Of a DNA stretch of 64,000 nucleotides, positions 43,192 to 52,948 are shown piece after piece. A program made the position numbers and the translations under genes. The DNA lies in contig CAWATX010000002.1 of the NCBI GenBank assembly GCA_963785065.1, positions 2,125,587-2,189,586 of the forward strand. Reading direction: 5' to 3'. The notes beneath the pieces are model-generated. The model did not search any database. It was not told where the DNA came from and was given only the letters and a program-made list of their open reading frames with translations. This stretch comes from CAVSRC01 sp963785065. GTDB lineage: Bacteria > Pseudomonadota > Alphaproteobacteria > Rhizobiales > Kaistiaceae. The first letter of the stretch is position 1. Each line of letters opens with the position of its first letter.

Positions 43192-44565
43192 CTAGATGGC
43201 GAAGAATGTCGGATAGGGCTCGCCTTTGGCCAGCCGCTGTACGATGAGCGCCAGCTCGCGCATGTGGTAGTCGCCCCACATGGTCGCCTCGCCGGAGGGG
43301 TTGCGCCGGCCCGGCTGCACATGGTCCCAGCCGTTGGGGCGGTGATACTGGCTGTGCAGCACCAACCCCTGATGGTCGGGGTCGGCCGAGAGATAAGTGG
43401 GCCCGAGCAGGGTCGAAAGCACAGTCAGGCCGGCTTGACTGTAGGTGCGGGCACCATCGCGTCCATGCGCGGCGAGCCAGCGCCCATAGCGGATGAGGCC
43501 CTGGGCGCCGATCGCGGCGGCGGACGAGTCGACCGGCTCGATGTCGTTCTCCGGCTCGGACGGGCGGTCGTAGACGTCGCCCAGCTCCTTCAGTCCCGGC
43601 GCGCCGGTGTCCCAATAGGGAATGCCGTCGCTGGCGCTATGGGCAATATAGAAGTCGCAAGTCGCCGCCGCGGCGCGGTCGAAAAGATCGATGACCTCCG
43701 CCTTTCCGCCATCGGGCGCAAAGTCCGCCTCCTCGCGCGTGTCGAGGAATTCGAGCAGTTCGGCATAGCCGGTCATCGCCCAGGCGAGGCCGCGCATCCA
43801 GGTGGTGTAGCCGGAATAGCCCTGCTGGGCGTTGACGCAGCGGAAGGCGCCGTTGACGACATTGAAGATCGCCTCGTGGGCAGTGCGCCCGCGCTCGTCC
43901 CAGATGTCGCGCCCTTCGGCCCAGAACAGGTTGTAGGTCGCCGTCGTCTGTGCGTGTGCGATGAGCCGGCCGAGCAGCGGGACAACGGCGTCGCCTTCGC
44001 CCTTCATGACATGGCCGAGCTGGTGACCCAGCGCCAGAACGCGCAGCGTGCGCATGGTGTCGATGAACAGCGAGTGCGGGCCGTTGAAGGAGCAGATATA
44101 GCCGTCGCCGTCGCCGAGGTCGGTCCAGCGCCGCGCCTGCACCGCCGCCGAGCACTTGATGGCGAGCTCGCAATACTCCCTTTGCCATTCGTTCGGCGCG
44201 ATACGCCCCTCGGCCATCAGGCGGAGCAGATTGCCGTAGGTCGAGACCTGGTTGAAGCCGTGGTCGTGGACGCCGAAATGGGTGACATGCACCGGCATGT
44301 GCTGCCGCGTGCGCGCCAGGCCAAGCTCGAGGAAACGGTCCTCGCCGGTGGCGTCGAACTGCAGGATCGCCGAACCGAACTCGAAGCCCTGGGTCCAGTC
44401 GGTCCAGCCGCGCGGGCTGTAGCGCCCCGCGACCGTGTGCACCGGCGCCCCGGCGGCGCGGTCGAGCGTGGCGTCGATCGACAGGATCTTGCCCCCCGAC
44501 ATGTCCCACATGCGGCCGATCGCCGGCAACAGCTCTTCCGGGGTCAGCGTGTCGTCGATCTTCAT
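43192..44565 (-). CDS. Unsaturated glucuronyl hydrolase-like protein (GH88)
   Basis: The 457-residue protein has no signal peptide and is cytoplasmic. It shows the alpha/alpha-barrel pattern of GH88: YSPRGWTDWTQGFEFGSAIL, THFGVHDHGFNQVSTYGNLLRL, HEAIFNVVNGAFRCVNAQQGYSG and YTTWMRGLAWAMTGYAELLEF. IPYWDTGAPG and DSSAAAIGAQGLIRYGRWL follow. Family members hydrolyse the 4,5-unsaturated uronic acid released by polysaccharide lyases. No lyase or transporter gene is adjacent, so the substrate would come from elsewhere. It forms a two-gene operon with the SDR gene. The catalytic aspartate pair cannot be fixed without an alignment. Confidence 0.8.
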   Translation of the reverse strand: MKIDDTLTPEELLPAIGRMWDMSGGKILSIDATLDRAAGAPVHTVAGRYSPRGWTDWTQGFEFGSAILQFDATGEDRFLELGLARTRQHMPVHVTHFGVHDHGFNQVSTYGNLLRLMAEGRIAPNEWQREYCELAIKCSAAVQARRWTDLGDGDGYICSFNGPHSLFIDTMRTLRVLALGHQLGHVMKGEGDAVVPLLGRLIAHAQTTATYNLFWAEGRDIWDERGRTAHEAIFNVVNGAFRCVNAQQGYSGYTTWMRGLAWAMTGYAELLEFLDTREEADFAPDGGKAEVIDLFDRAAAATCDFYIAHSASDGIPYWDTGAPGLKELGDVYDRPSEPENDIEPVDSSAAAIGAQGLIRYGRWLAAHGRDGARTYSQAGLTVLSTLLGPTYLSADPDHQGLVLHSQYHRPNGWDHVQPGRRNPSGEATMWGDYHMRELALIVQRLAKGEPYPTFFAI

Positions 44566-44693
44566 GCAGCCTCTCCTCCCAGAGCAGCACTGGTCCTTCA
44601 GTGGGTCCCAAAAGTAACCCGCTGGTTACAAAATGCCACCATTTTCGACAGATCGGGCCGGCGCGTAACCTGAAAGCACTGGGTTGGGTTTGA

Positions 44694-44768
44694 TGGTGCT
44701 GCCGGTAAGGATTGAACTTACGACCTCCCCCTTACCAAGGGGGTGCTCTACCACTGAGCTACGGCAGC
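44694..44768 (-). tRNA. tRNA-Thr (anticodon GGT)
   Basis: The minus strand folds as a 75-nt cloverleaf: acceptor GCTGCCG/CGGCAGC, D-arm CTCAGTGGTAGAG, anticodon stem CCCCC/GGGGG with loop TTGGTAA (anticodon GGT, reads ACC/ACU), T-arm GTTCAATCC, and an encoded CCA end. Confidence 0.95.
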
Positions 44769-44869
44769 CGAAACGCACGTGGCGCGGCGCTTAACTGCCA
44801 TAGCGGCGGGGGCGGTTCAAGCGTCCACAACACTTTCGGCAACTCTGCCGCGGGTCTAGAAAGGCGATC

Positions 44870-45061
44870 ATGGCCGGCCGCAAGCCCTCCGATGGCGAAC
44901 CGAAGACGCGCGAGGAGCGCCTCGCCGAGGCGCTGCGCGCCAACCTGCGCCGCCGCAAAGCCGCCTCCCGTGCCCGCCGGGAGGGGGGCGCGGCGGACGA
45001 GCCCGCCCCGCAAGACGATGATTTGCCTAGGGAATCCGGGCCTTCCGGCCGCCGATCTTGA
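44870..45061 (+). CDS. Small basic conserved protein upstream of murA
   Basis: The 63-residue protein has a strongly basic helix (EERLAEALRANLRRRKAASRARR) followed by an acidic, disordered tail. Short proteins with the LAEALRANLRRRKAQ motif are found at the same place next to murA in many Hyphomicrobiales; their function is unknown. It could bind RNA or DNA through the Arg/Lys-rich helix. It lies on the same strand as murA, 92 bp upstream. Confidence 0.7.
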   Translation: MAGRKPSDGEPKTREERLAEALRANLRRRKAASRARREGGAADEPAPQDDDLPRESGPSGRRS

Positions 45062-45153
45062 GTCAGCCGCATTCGTCCGCTAGACCCGCCCCAGTCGCCG
45101 GGGCCGCTGGGGCATCGGCCGCGTGATTCGAGAAAGAACGGGGGGGGCGCCAC

Positions 45154-46440
<1,287 letters not shown>

Positions 46441-46513
46441 AAGCTCTGAAATCCGGGCGGTTGCGCTGCGGCCGGCGGCGCATTACCTGTGGCGGGAGCC
46501 AAGGATCCTGTCC

Positions 46514-46984
46514 ATGAACGACATCGCCACGCCGCTGAAACTCTGCGCCTTCGACGAGGAAGACCTCGCCGTCCTCTCCGCCCACGTCCAGGATGCCGTT
46601 CTCAAGGTCGGCGACTTGGTCTACCTGCCGCAGCAGAAGCGTTTTGCCGTCGCCATGAACCGCTTCATCTGGGAGAAGGCGGCCGACGGCAAGCGTAAGG
46701 CCTTTGAGCGCCGCCGTTCAGTCCTCACCTTCGACCGGGTCAGCGCCGTCCGCTCCTCGCGCATCGACCGCAAGCGCAGCGATGCGGTGGTGGAACTGCT
46801 TGCGGTCTCCTTTGAATCGGCCGATACCCCTGCCGGCAAAGTGACGCTTGTTTTTGCCGGCGGCGGTGCGGTGCAGCTCGACGTCGAGGTCATCGAGGCG
46901 CGTCTGGCCGATCTCGGCGCCGCCTGGGCGACCACGGCCAAGCCCGAGCACGACCTCGAGAGCACGACCGAACCCGGTAGCTGA
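46514..46984 (+). CDS. DUF2948 family protein
   Basis: The 156-residue protein begins MNDIATPLKLCAFDEEDLAVLSAHVQDAVLKVGDL and contains YLPQQKRFAVAMNRFIWE, followed by RRRSVLTFDRVSAVRS and EVIEARLADLGAAW at the end. This is DUF2948, restricted to Alphaproteobacteria and almost always placed between murA and hisD. The function is unknown; the small beta-rich fold has no catalytic motif. It lies 73 bp after murA and 35 bp before hisD. Confidence 0.92.
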   Translation: MNDIATPLKLCAFDEEDLAVLSAHVQDAVLKVGDLVYLPQQKRFAVAMNRFIWEKAADGKRKAFERRRSVLTFDRVSAVRSSRIDRKRSDAVVELLAVSFESADTPAGKVTLVFAGGGAVQLDVEVIEARLADLGAAWATTAKPEHDLESTTEPGS

Positions 46985-47019
46985 AGCCGGCGTCGCCAGA
47001 GAAATTAGGGACGCCGAGC

Positions 47020-48312
47020 GTGACCGCCAGACTTGCCCAATCCGATCCCGATTTCGAAGCGCGCTTCGAGGCGCTCATCAACGACAAGCGCGAGATGGCC
47101 GACGACGTCGACCGGGTGGCCCGGGCGATCATCGACGATGTGCGCCAGCGCGGCGACGCGGCACTGATCGAATATACAGAGAAGTACGATCGCCTGGCGT
47201 TGACGCCGGACCAGCTCATGATCTCCGAGGAGGCCATGGACGCCGCCGAGCAGGCGGTGCCTGAAGCCGAGCGGAAGGCACTGCTGCTGGCGCGCGATCG
47301 CATCACCGACCATCACCGCCGCCAAATGCCCGCCGACGACCGCTATACCGATGAGATCGGCGTCGAGCTTGGCATGCGCTGGACGGCGGTCGAGTCGGCC
47401 GGCCTGTACACGCCGGGCGGCACCGCCGCCTATCCCTCCTCGGTGCTGATGAATGCCATCCCCGCCAAGGTCGCCGGCGTCGAGCGCATTGTCATGGTGG
47501 TGCCGACGCCGCCGGGCGTCACCAGCCCACTGGTGCTCTATGCCGCTCGCATCGCCGGCGTCGACGAGGTCTATCGCGTCGGTGGCGCCCAGGCGATCGC
47601 CGCGCTCGCCTACGGCACCGAGACCATCAAGCCGGTCGACAAGATCGTTGGACCGGGCCGCGACTACGTCGCCGCCGCCAAGCGCCTGGTCTTCGGCACG
47701 GTGGGCATCGACACCATCGCCGGGCCGTCGGAGGTGCTCATCGTCGCCGACGGCGACAACGATCCCGACTGGCTTGCCGCCGATCTGCTCGCCCAGGCCG
47801 AGCACGACGCCGCGGCCCAGTCGATGCTCATCACCGATTCCGCCGATCTCGCCGACCGCGTTTCGCAGGCCGTCGATCGCCAGCTCACGACCCTGCCGCG
47901 CGAGGCGATCGCCGCGGCGAGCTGGCGCGATCACGGCGCCATCATCGTGGTCAAGTCGCTCGCCGCCGCCATGGATCTTGCCAACCGCGTCGCGCCGGAA
48001 CATCTGGAGCTTGCCGTCGCCGACCCGGAAGCCCTGCTCGTGCACGTGCGCAATGCCGGCGCGATCTTCCTCGGCCGCTACACGCCGGAAGTCATCGGCG
48101 ACTATCTCGGCGGCACCAATCACGTCTTGCCGACGGCGCGCTCCGCGCGCTACTCCTCCGGCCTCTCGGTATACGACTTCATCAAGCGGTCCTCGCTCCT
48201 CAAGCTCGGCCCTGAGCAGCTGCGCGCCCTCGGCGACGCCGCCATTACGCTGGCCGAAGCCGAGGGTCTCGGAGCCCATGCGCGGTCGGTTTCGGTCCGG
48301 CTCAACCGATGA
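47020..48312 (+). CDS. hisD: Histidinol dehydrogenase
   Basis: The 430-residue zinc enzyme oxidises histidinol to histidine in two NAD+-dependent steps. It starts at GTG 47020. Signatures are GLYTPGGTAAYPSSVLMN, IVGPGRDYVAAAKRLVFG, GIDTIAGPSEVLIVAD, the zinc ligands in AQAEHDAAAQ, and THE motifs RVAPEHLELAV and NHVLPTARSARY. The C-terminus EAEGLGAHARSVSVRL supplies the last histidine ligand. Length is typical. No other his genes are adjacent, as usual in rhizobia. Confidence 0.96.
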   Translation: MTARLAQSDPDFEARFEALINDKREMADDVDRVARAIIDDVRQRGDAALIEYTEKYDRLALTPDQLMISEEAMDAAEQAVPEAERKALLLARDRITDHHRRQMPADDRYTDEIGVELGMRWTAVESAGLYTPGGTAAYPSSVLMNAIPAKVAGVERIVMVVPTPPGVTSPLVLYAARIAGVDEVYRVGGAQAIAALAYGTETIKPVDKIVGPGRDYVAAAKRLVFGTVGIDTIAGPSEVLIVADGDNDPDWLAADLLAQAEHDAAAQSMLITDSADLADRVSQAVDRQLTTLPREAIAAASWRDHGAIIVVKSLAAAMDLANRVAPEHLELAVADPEALLVHVRNAGAIFLGRYTPEVIGDYLGGTNHVLPTARSARYSSGLSVYDFIKRSSLLKLGPEQLRALGDAAITLAEAEGLGAHARSVSVRLNR

Positions 48313-48324
48313 CCCAGGGCTGAC

Positions 48325-48816
48325 GTGACCGGGGAGGGAACGCACGCGCCGATCGGGCGGCTGGTCGCCGTCGATCTCGACGATTCGGCGATGCGGCGCA
48401 GCACCCCCTATATCGAGCACGAGCGTGCGGCCGCCATGCGCGATCTGCTCGCCGAGAACGCGTTTGCCCCCGTCGGCCGCCGCGGCAGCGAGTTCCACCT
48501 GCATCTGTCGGTGGCCAATCGCCGGCTGGTCTTCGACATCCGCGACGTCCACGGCCGGCCGCTGGTCAGCCACATCCTGTCGATGTCGCCGCTGATGCGC
48601 GTCATGCGCGACTATTACGTCATCTGCGATGCCTATTATTCTGCGGTCGGCAGCACTGCGCCGGCCCAGTTCGAGGCGATCGACATGGGCCGCCGCGGCG
48701 TCCACAACGAGGGTGCCGAACTGTTGCGGGAGCGCCTGAAGGGCAAGATCGAGCTCGACCACGCCACCGCCCGCTGCCTGTTCACCTTGGTCGCCGCCCT
48801 CTATTGGAAGGGCTAG
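48325..48816 (+). CDS. UPF0262 family protein
   Basis: GTG 48325, 12 bp after hisD, gives 163 residues. The core, LVAVDLDDSAMRRSTPYIEHERAAAM followed by LLAENAFAP and the segment EFHLHLSVANRRLVFDI, is the UPF0262 signature, as are SHILSMSPLMRVMRDYYVICDAYY and GMGRRGVHNEGAELLRERL-like residues (here DMGRRGVHNEGA). This family is confined to Alphaproteobacteria and has no known role. Co-transcription with hisD is likely. Confidence 0.92.
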   Translation: MTGEGTHAPIGRLVAVDLDDSAMRRSTPYIEHERAAAMRDLLAENAFAPVGRRGSEFHLHLSVANRRLVFDIRDVHGRPLVSHILSMSPLMRVMRDYYVICDAYYSAVGSTAPAQFEAIDMGRRGVHNEGAELLRERLKGKIELDHATARCLFTLVAALYWKG

Positions 48817-48920
48817 TCCAGGGCACTGTTCACAATCGGCCCGCGATCGGCTAGCTACGGGCTGACCGGCACGCGCGCATTGGCGCGGGCCCCTGATCCA
48901 CCTGCCTGACGGAACCTAGA

Positions 48921-49544
48921 ATGGCCGGGCGCGTCAAACTCATCCTCGCTTCAGGGTCTCCGCGGCGCCTGGCCTTGCTTGCCCAGATCGGCGTCGAGCC
49001 CGACCGGGTGATGCCGGTCACCATCGACGAGACGCCCAAGAAGGGCGAGCCGCCGCGCAGCCTCGCCAAGCGGCTGGCCGATGAGAAGGCCAAGGCGGCG
49101 GTCACGCTGATCACGACCGAGCCCGACCTCGCGGGCGCGCTCATCATCGCCGCCGACACCGTCGTCAGCGTCGGCCGCCGCCTTCTCGGCAAGGCCGAGT
49201 CGATCGAGGAGGCAGGCGCGTTCCTGCGTCTCCTCTCCGGCCGCGCGCATCGCGTCCATACCGGTGTCGTGCTGGTCAACGCTGGCGGCCAGATGCGCCG
49301 CCGTCTGGTCGAGACGCGGGTGCGCTTCAAGCGTCTGTCGCGCGAGGACGTCGATTCTTACCTCGCCTCGGGCGAGTGGCGCGGCAAGGCCGGCGGCTAT
49401 GCCGTCCAGGGCATCGCCAGCGCCTTCGTCGTCAAGCTTACCGGGTCCTATTCCAACGTCGTCGGCCTGCCGCTCTACGAGACCATGTCGCTGATCACCG
49501 GCGAGGGCTACCCGGTCCATTTCAACTGGCTGAGCTCCGGCTGA
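48921..49544 (+). CDS. maf: Maf family nucleoside triphosphate pyrophosphatase
   Basis: The 207-residue enzyme hydrolyses non-canonical or modified nucleoside triphosphates to monophosphates. The N-terminal LILASGSPRRLALLAQIG is the Maf motif; TIDETPKKGEPP, AADTVVSVGRRLLGKA and WRGKAGGYAVQGIAS follow. GSYSNVVGLPLYE is typical of the YhdE type that acts on dTTP/UTP. It is followed 4 bp later by yacG. In many relatives a phosphotyrosine phosphatase gene and infA sit between UPF0262 and maf; here the 104-bp gap holds neither. Confidence 0.92.
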   Translation: MAGRVKLILASGSPRRLALLAQIGVEPDRVMPVTIDETPKKGEPPRSLAKRLADEKAKAAVTLITTEPDLAGALIIAADTVVSVGRRLLGKAESIEEAGAFLRLLSGRAHRVHTGVVLVNAGGQMRRRLVETRVRFKRLSREDVDSYLASGEWRGKAGGYAVQGIASAFVVKLTGSYSNVVGLPLYETMSLITGEGYPVHFNWLSSG

Positions 49545-49548
49545 GGCG

Positions 49549-49773
49549 ATGGCTGAGGACGACAAGCCGAGCGCCGAGGTTGTGCCGCTCAGGCCGCGCG
49601 GCAAATGCCCCATCTGCGGCAAGCCGTCGGACCGCACACTCCATCCCTTCTGCTCGAAACGCTGCGCCACCATCGACCTGAACCGCTGGCTCTCCGGCGG
49701 CTATGCCATTCCCGCGGTGGAAGAAGACGATCCCGGCGCGGAGGAAGGAGAGGACGGTGACAGCGATCGATGA
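49549..49773 (+). CDS. yacG: DNA gyrase inhibitor YacG (zinc ribbon)
   Basis: The 74-residue protein has a four-cysteine zinc site: CPIC at the front and FCSKRCATIDLNRWLSGGYAIP behind, with the conserved DL-x-W. It binds GyrB and inhibits gyrase in Escherichia coli. The acidic tail (EEDDPGAEEGEDGDS) is usual. It lies 4 bp after maf. Its end overlaps the start of the hydrolase gene by 17 bp. Confidence 0.95.
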   Translation: MAEDDKPSAEVVPLRPRGKCPICGKPSDRTLHPFCSKRCATIDLNRWLSGGYAIPAVEEDDPGAEEGEDGDSDR

Positions 49774-50449
49774 CGCCGCCACGGCGCTCGAATTCGCCGT
49801 CGGCGCGGAGCGCCGCGTCTCAGGCCTGCTGAGGCTGCCGGCGAACGCCCGCGCGCTCTATGTGCTTGCCCATGGCGCCGGCGCCGGCATGCGCCACCCG
49901 TTCCTCGCCACCATGGCGGCAAGTCTGGCCGAGCGGGGGATCGCCACGCTGCGCTACCAGTTTCCGTATATGGAAGCCGGCGGCCGCCGGCCGGACCCGC
50001 CGGCGATTGCCCACGCCGCCGTTCGCGCCGCGGTCGCCGAAGCGGGCCGCCGGGCGCCGGGCCTGCCGCTCATCGCGGGCGGCAAGTCTTTCGGCGCCCG
50101 CATGACCTCGCAGGCCGAGGCGCGGGAGACCCTGCCGGGCGTCGTCGGCCTCGCTTTCCTCGGCTTCCCGCTCCACCCGCCGGGGAAGCCCGGCGACGAG
50201 CGCGCCAACCATCTGAAGGATGTGCGCCTGCCCATGCTCTTCCTGCAGGGCACGCGCGACGAATTCGCCCAGCTGGACCTGATCCAGCCCCTCTGCCGCC
50301 GGCTCGGCAAACGGGCAAGGCTGCACCTCATCGAGGGCGCCAATCACTCCTTCAAGGTGCCGGCCAAGAGCGGACGCAAGGACGCCGACGTCCGCGCCGA
50401 GCTGGCCGATATGCTGTCCGCCTGGACCGGCGAAATCCTCGGAAATTAG
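49757..50449 (+). CDS. Alpha/beta hydrolase of the KANL3/Tex30 type
   Basis: GTG 49757, after AGGAAGGAGAGGAC, gives 230 residues and overlaps yacG by 17 bp. The pattern is that of KANL3/Tex30-like hydrolases: LYVLAHGAGAGMRHPFLATM, IATLRYQFPYMEAGGRRPD, the nucleophile in AGGKSFGARM, FLGFPLHPPGKP, FLQGTRDEFA with the acid, and EGANHSFKV with the histidine. A complete Ser-Asp-His triad is present. The substrate is unknown; bacterial members are soluble and uncharacterised. Confidence 0.85.
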   Translation: MTAIDDAATALEFAVGAERRVSGLLRLPANARALYVLAHGAGAGMRHPFLATMAASLAERGIATLRYQFPYMEAGGRRPDPPAIAHAAVRAAVAEAGRRAPGLPLIAGGKSFGARMTSQAEARETLPGVVGLAFLGFPLHPPGKPGDERANHLKDVRLPMLFLQGTRDEFAQLDLIQPLCRRLGKRARLHLIEGANHSFKVPAKSGRKDADVRAELADMLSAWTGEILGN

Positions 50450-50546
50450 GGCCGAAATCGGCCTCGCCGTTGAACTGGACACCCCACATTCGTTTCACTA
50501 TAACCGCCACGCGCCGCGGGCTTGATCGGTCCGCGGCGCCCCTGTT

Positions 50547-50622
50547 GCCCAGGTAGCTCAGTTGGTAGAGCAGCGGATTGAAAATCCGCGTGTCGGTGGT
50601 TCAACTCCGCCCCTGGGCACCA
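50547..50622 (+). tRNA. tRNA-Phe (anticodon GAA)
   Basis: A 76-nt cloverleaf: acceptor GCCCAGG/CCTGGGC, D-arm GCTCAGTTGGTAGAGC, anticodon stem GCGGA/TCCGC with loop TTGAAAA (anticodon GAA), T-arm GGTTCAACTCC, and an encoded CCA end. The 188 bases after it contain no gene; tRNA 3' ends like this are common attachment sites, but no integrase or repeat of the 3' end is visible nearby. Confidence 0.96.
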
Positions 50623-50810
50623 TCCCCCCAAGGCCGTCCAAATTGGCTGAAATCAGCCAATTCGTCTTGGCAGTTGCCAAGCGCACTGATGGCGTCGGCA
50701 AGGCCGACCTCACTGAAGAGCGCGACCATCAAGCAACCCTCAGCCTCATGACAGCGCAGCTGGGGACCCGCACCCCAGCCGCGATCCAAAATTGAGTATT
50801 GGTCGGACGC

Positions 50811-51287
50811 TTACGACTGCGGTTCCATCTCGCTATTGCGCTCCAGCAGCTCGAACAGGACACCGAGCTGCGGCTCCGTGTCGTAATAGGCATAACGGCC
50901 CTGTGCACCGTCCGTCTCGCCCCGCTGAAGCAGCTTGTGTCCCTTACGTTCCAGGTAGGCGTTCTTCTTCGTCAGGTTCCGCGTACGGAAGGCAATGTGA
51001 TGGCACCCCGGCCCATGGCGGTCGAGGAAGTCGCGCCAAGCGCTCGGTTCGGGACCGGGCTCGAGGAACTCCAGATCGATATTGCCAAACTTGAACATGC
51101 GGATTCGGCAACTCACGTTGGCCGGCTGCCCGAGATAGGTCGCTTTCGCCACGTCGGGATCGGCCGCCTTCGCCTCTGGCGGCATCTCCTTGCCTACGAG
51201 ATCGGCAAACCACTCCGCAGCCTTGTCGAGGTCATTGGTGACGAAGCAGATCTGCACGACGGCGTCCTTGTCCAGAAATGTATCCAC
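50811..51287 (-). CDS. VOC superfamily (glyoxalase-like) protein
   Basis: GTG 51287, 9 bases after GAGGAGG, gives 158 residues. Two beta-alpha-beta-beta-beta modules are visible: VVQICFVTNDLDKAAEWFADLVGKE with NIDLEFLEPG, then GPGCHHIAFRTRNLTKKNAYLERKG with LGVLFELLE. Histidine in HHIAF and glutamates in LEFLEPG and FELLE fit the metal site of VOC lyases and epimerases. It opens the carbohydrate island and diverges from the binding-protein operon. An operator-like palindrome lies 105 bp upstream, so it may be controlled by the same LacI regulator. Confidence 0.85.
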   Translation of the reverse strand: MDTFLDKDAVVQICFVTNDLDKAAEWFADLVGKEMPPEAKAADPDVAKATYLGQPANVSCRIRMFKFGNIDLEFLEPGPEPSAWRDFLDRHGPGCHHIAFRTRNLTKKNAYLERKGHKLLQRGETDGAQGRYAYYDTEPQLGVLFELLERNSEMEPQS

Positions 51288-51391
51288 TTCCTTGGTCCTC
51301 CTCGGTTGGTACGTGTGCTGACCGTTGCGGACCTCATCAGGAGGGTACCGTCTGGTCCTCATTCCCGCGCTCGGCGCGTTCGCCGCCCAAG

Positions 51392-51409
51392 AATATGAAC
51401 CTTCATATT
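51392..51409. promoter_or_regulatory. LacI-type operator, copy 1
   Basis: AATATGAACCTTCATATT is an 18-bp palindrome with one mismatch (position 10). It lies in the 397-bp gap (51288-51684) between the VOC gene and the binding-protein gene and matches three further copies (51439, 51470, 58506). The gap contains these operators, a candidate promoter and a long leader, and no gene. Confidence 0.65.
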
Positions 51410-51438
51410 TCTCAGGATCGAATCGCTGTCAAGGAGAC

Positions 51439-51456
51439 TCAATGAACGTTCCTACG
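51439..51456. promoter_or_regulatory. LacI-type operator, copy 2 (weaker)
   Basis: TCAATGAACGTTCCTACG has the conserved TGAACGTTC core, centred 47 bp from copy 1 and 31 bp from copy 3. The outer positions of the right half are poorly matched, so it may be an auxiliary site. Confidence 0.45.
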
Positions 51457-51469
51457 ATCCAGAAACATC

Positions 51470-51487
51470 AATAGTAACGTTCATATT
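51470..51487. promoter_or_regulatory. LacI-type operator, copy 3
   Basis: AATAGTAACGTTCATATT shares the right half exactly with the consensus and ends 5 bp before a TTGACA -35 element, the ideal place for a repressor of the binding-protein operon. Confidence 0.6.
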
Positions 51488-51492
51488 GTCGC

Positions 51493-51523
51493 TTGACACC
51501 CATAGGGACTGGTCTCCTAATGA
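51493..51523 (+). promoter_or_regulatory. Candidate sigma-70 promoter of the sugar-binding-protein operon
   Basis: TTGACA (51493-51498), a spacer of 18-19 bases and TAATGA (about 51518-51523) fit a housekeeping promoter. It would leave a leader of roughly 155 nt before ATG 51685. Confidence 0.5.
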
Positions 51524-51684
51524 CGACTGGAGGGAATGCAGCCCAGACCGGTGACCGAAGAGATAGCCGCCTGCCCAACGATGCAGCGGGAACCGTGCCA
51601 GCACCGAACCGCCAGTTGCGTTTCCCCCCGGCGACACTTGGTAAAGACGCTCGAAAACGGCGCTCGACCTATTGGGAGGAACCT

Positions 51685-52926
51685 ATGAAACTCATGCAAC
51701 TCATCATTGGCATTGCAGCGGCCTGCCTCATCGCGGCGCCTGCCATGGCCCAGACGACAATCCGGGTGATGACCTGGAACCCGACGCATGCGGCCGGCAA
51801 TGCGTGGTGGGACAAGATCACCAGTGATTTCTCGGCGAAGCATCCCGGCGTGACGATTGAAGGCGACTTCGTCCCCTTCAATCAGTACCTGACGACGCTG
51901 TCGGCGATGACCGCCGGTGGGTCGCTGCCCGACATCTTCTGGGGCAACGTCAAGACCATCGAGCTGGGCAAGGCCGGCATCGCGATGGACTACACCAAGG
52001 TTCTGGACAAGTCGTTCCTCGACCAGTTCTTCCCGTCGACCCTGCAGCAGTTCACCAACAAGGGCGCGGTCTACGCGCTGCCGGGCAACGCGCAGATGTT
52101 CGGCCTGTTCGTCAACGACGCGCAGATGAAGAAGCTCGGCCTGCAGTTCCCCAACACCTGGGATGAGCTGATCGACATGGCGCCGAAGATCCGCGCAGCT
52201 GGGCTGACGCCACTGGCCTTCGGCAACCTGGCCAAGAACGTGTGTCCCGACTTCTTCCTGCCGATCATCGCCCAGTATGGCGGTGACGTTTACGCCCTCG
52301 ATGCCTTCGACCGGCCCGACGTTTCCTGGGATTCGCCGCCGGTCATCAACGCCCTCAAGCTGATGAAGCGGCTCGTCGACGCGCATGTCTTCCTCGACGG
52401 CATCAACGGTGTCGGCGAACAGCCGGCATGGCAGATCGCCTACCAGGGTAAGGCGCTGATGCTCTTTACCAACACCAGCGCACCGGCGACCTTTGAATCG
52501 CAGGCGCCGAAGGCATGGCTCGAGAACTACTCGGTGCAGAAGATGCCGGCCGTGACCGCCGACGGCGTGCATTATGCCGGCGACGGCAGCGGGCGCGGCT
52601 TCGTGATCAACGCCAACGGTCCCAACAAGGATCTCGCACTGGAGTTCCTGAAGTACTTCTTCAGCCCGGACGTTTACAAGTACCTGATCGCCGAGACCAA
52701 GGACTTCCCGTCGATGCCGGCCGCGCTGACTGCGGTGACCAACGACAAGGTGAAGACCATGGCAAGCTGGCTCACCACGGACGGTGCCGACCACATCCTC
52801 TTCGGCGCCGGTGACTGGGATGCTGTCTCGAACGTATGCCAGGGCATCCTGGACGGTTCGATCACGCCTGAAGAGGGCGCCAAGCAGATCCAGGACACGG
52901 TGAAGGAAGCCAACGCGGCGCAGTAG
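51685..52926 (+). CDS. Sugar ABC importer, extracellular solute-binding protein (family 1)
   Basis: ATG 51685, after GGGAGGAA, gives 413 residues with signal peptide MKLMQLIIGIAAACLIAAPA (cleavage after MAQ or AMA). The mature protein has the cluster B carbohydrate-binding fold: RVMTWNPTHAAGNAWWDKITSDF, LPDIFWGNVKTIELGKAG, GAVYALPGNAQMFGLFVN and NTWDELIDMAPKIRAAGLTPLAF. Aromatic residues are frequent, as in oligosaccharide-binding proteins. The exact sugar cannot be told. It is the first gene of an operon with two permeases and an aldo/keto reductase; a strong hairpin follows the stop. Confidence 0.88.
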   Translation: MKLMQLIIGIAAACLIAAPAMAQTTIRVMTWNPTHAAGNAWWDKITSDFSAKHPGVTIEGDFVPFNQYLTTLSAMTAGGSLPDIFWGNVKTIELGKAGIAMDYTKVLDKSFLDQFFPSTLQQFTNKGAVYALPGNAQMFGLFVNDAQMKKLGLQFPNTWDELIDMAPKIRAAGLTPLAFGNLAKNVCPDFFLPIIAQYGGDVYALDAFDRPDVSWDSPPVINALKLMKRLVDAHVFLDGINGVGEQPAWQIAYQGKALMLFTNTSAPATFESQAPKAWLENYSVQKMPAVTADGVHYAGDGSGRGFVINANGPNKDLALEFLKYFFSPDVYKYLIAETKDFPSMPAALTAVTNDKVKTMASWLTTDGADHILFGAGDWDAVSNVCQGILDGSITPEEGAKQIQDTVKEANAAQ

Positions 52927-52948
52927 CCGGTCGCGTAGTCGCCACCGT

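Noticed and set aside
50562..50795. Small + strand frame starting inside tRNA-Phe
   Set aside because: It translates through the tRNA body; no ribosome site or homology pattern.
50547..50810. tRNA-Phe as an island attachment site for the 51-64 kb carbohydrate cluster
   Set aside because: No integrase gene and no duplicate of the tRNA 3' end were seen within the window; the far end is beyond it.
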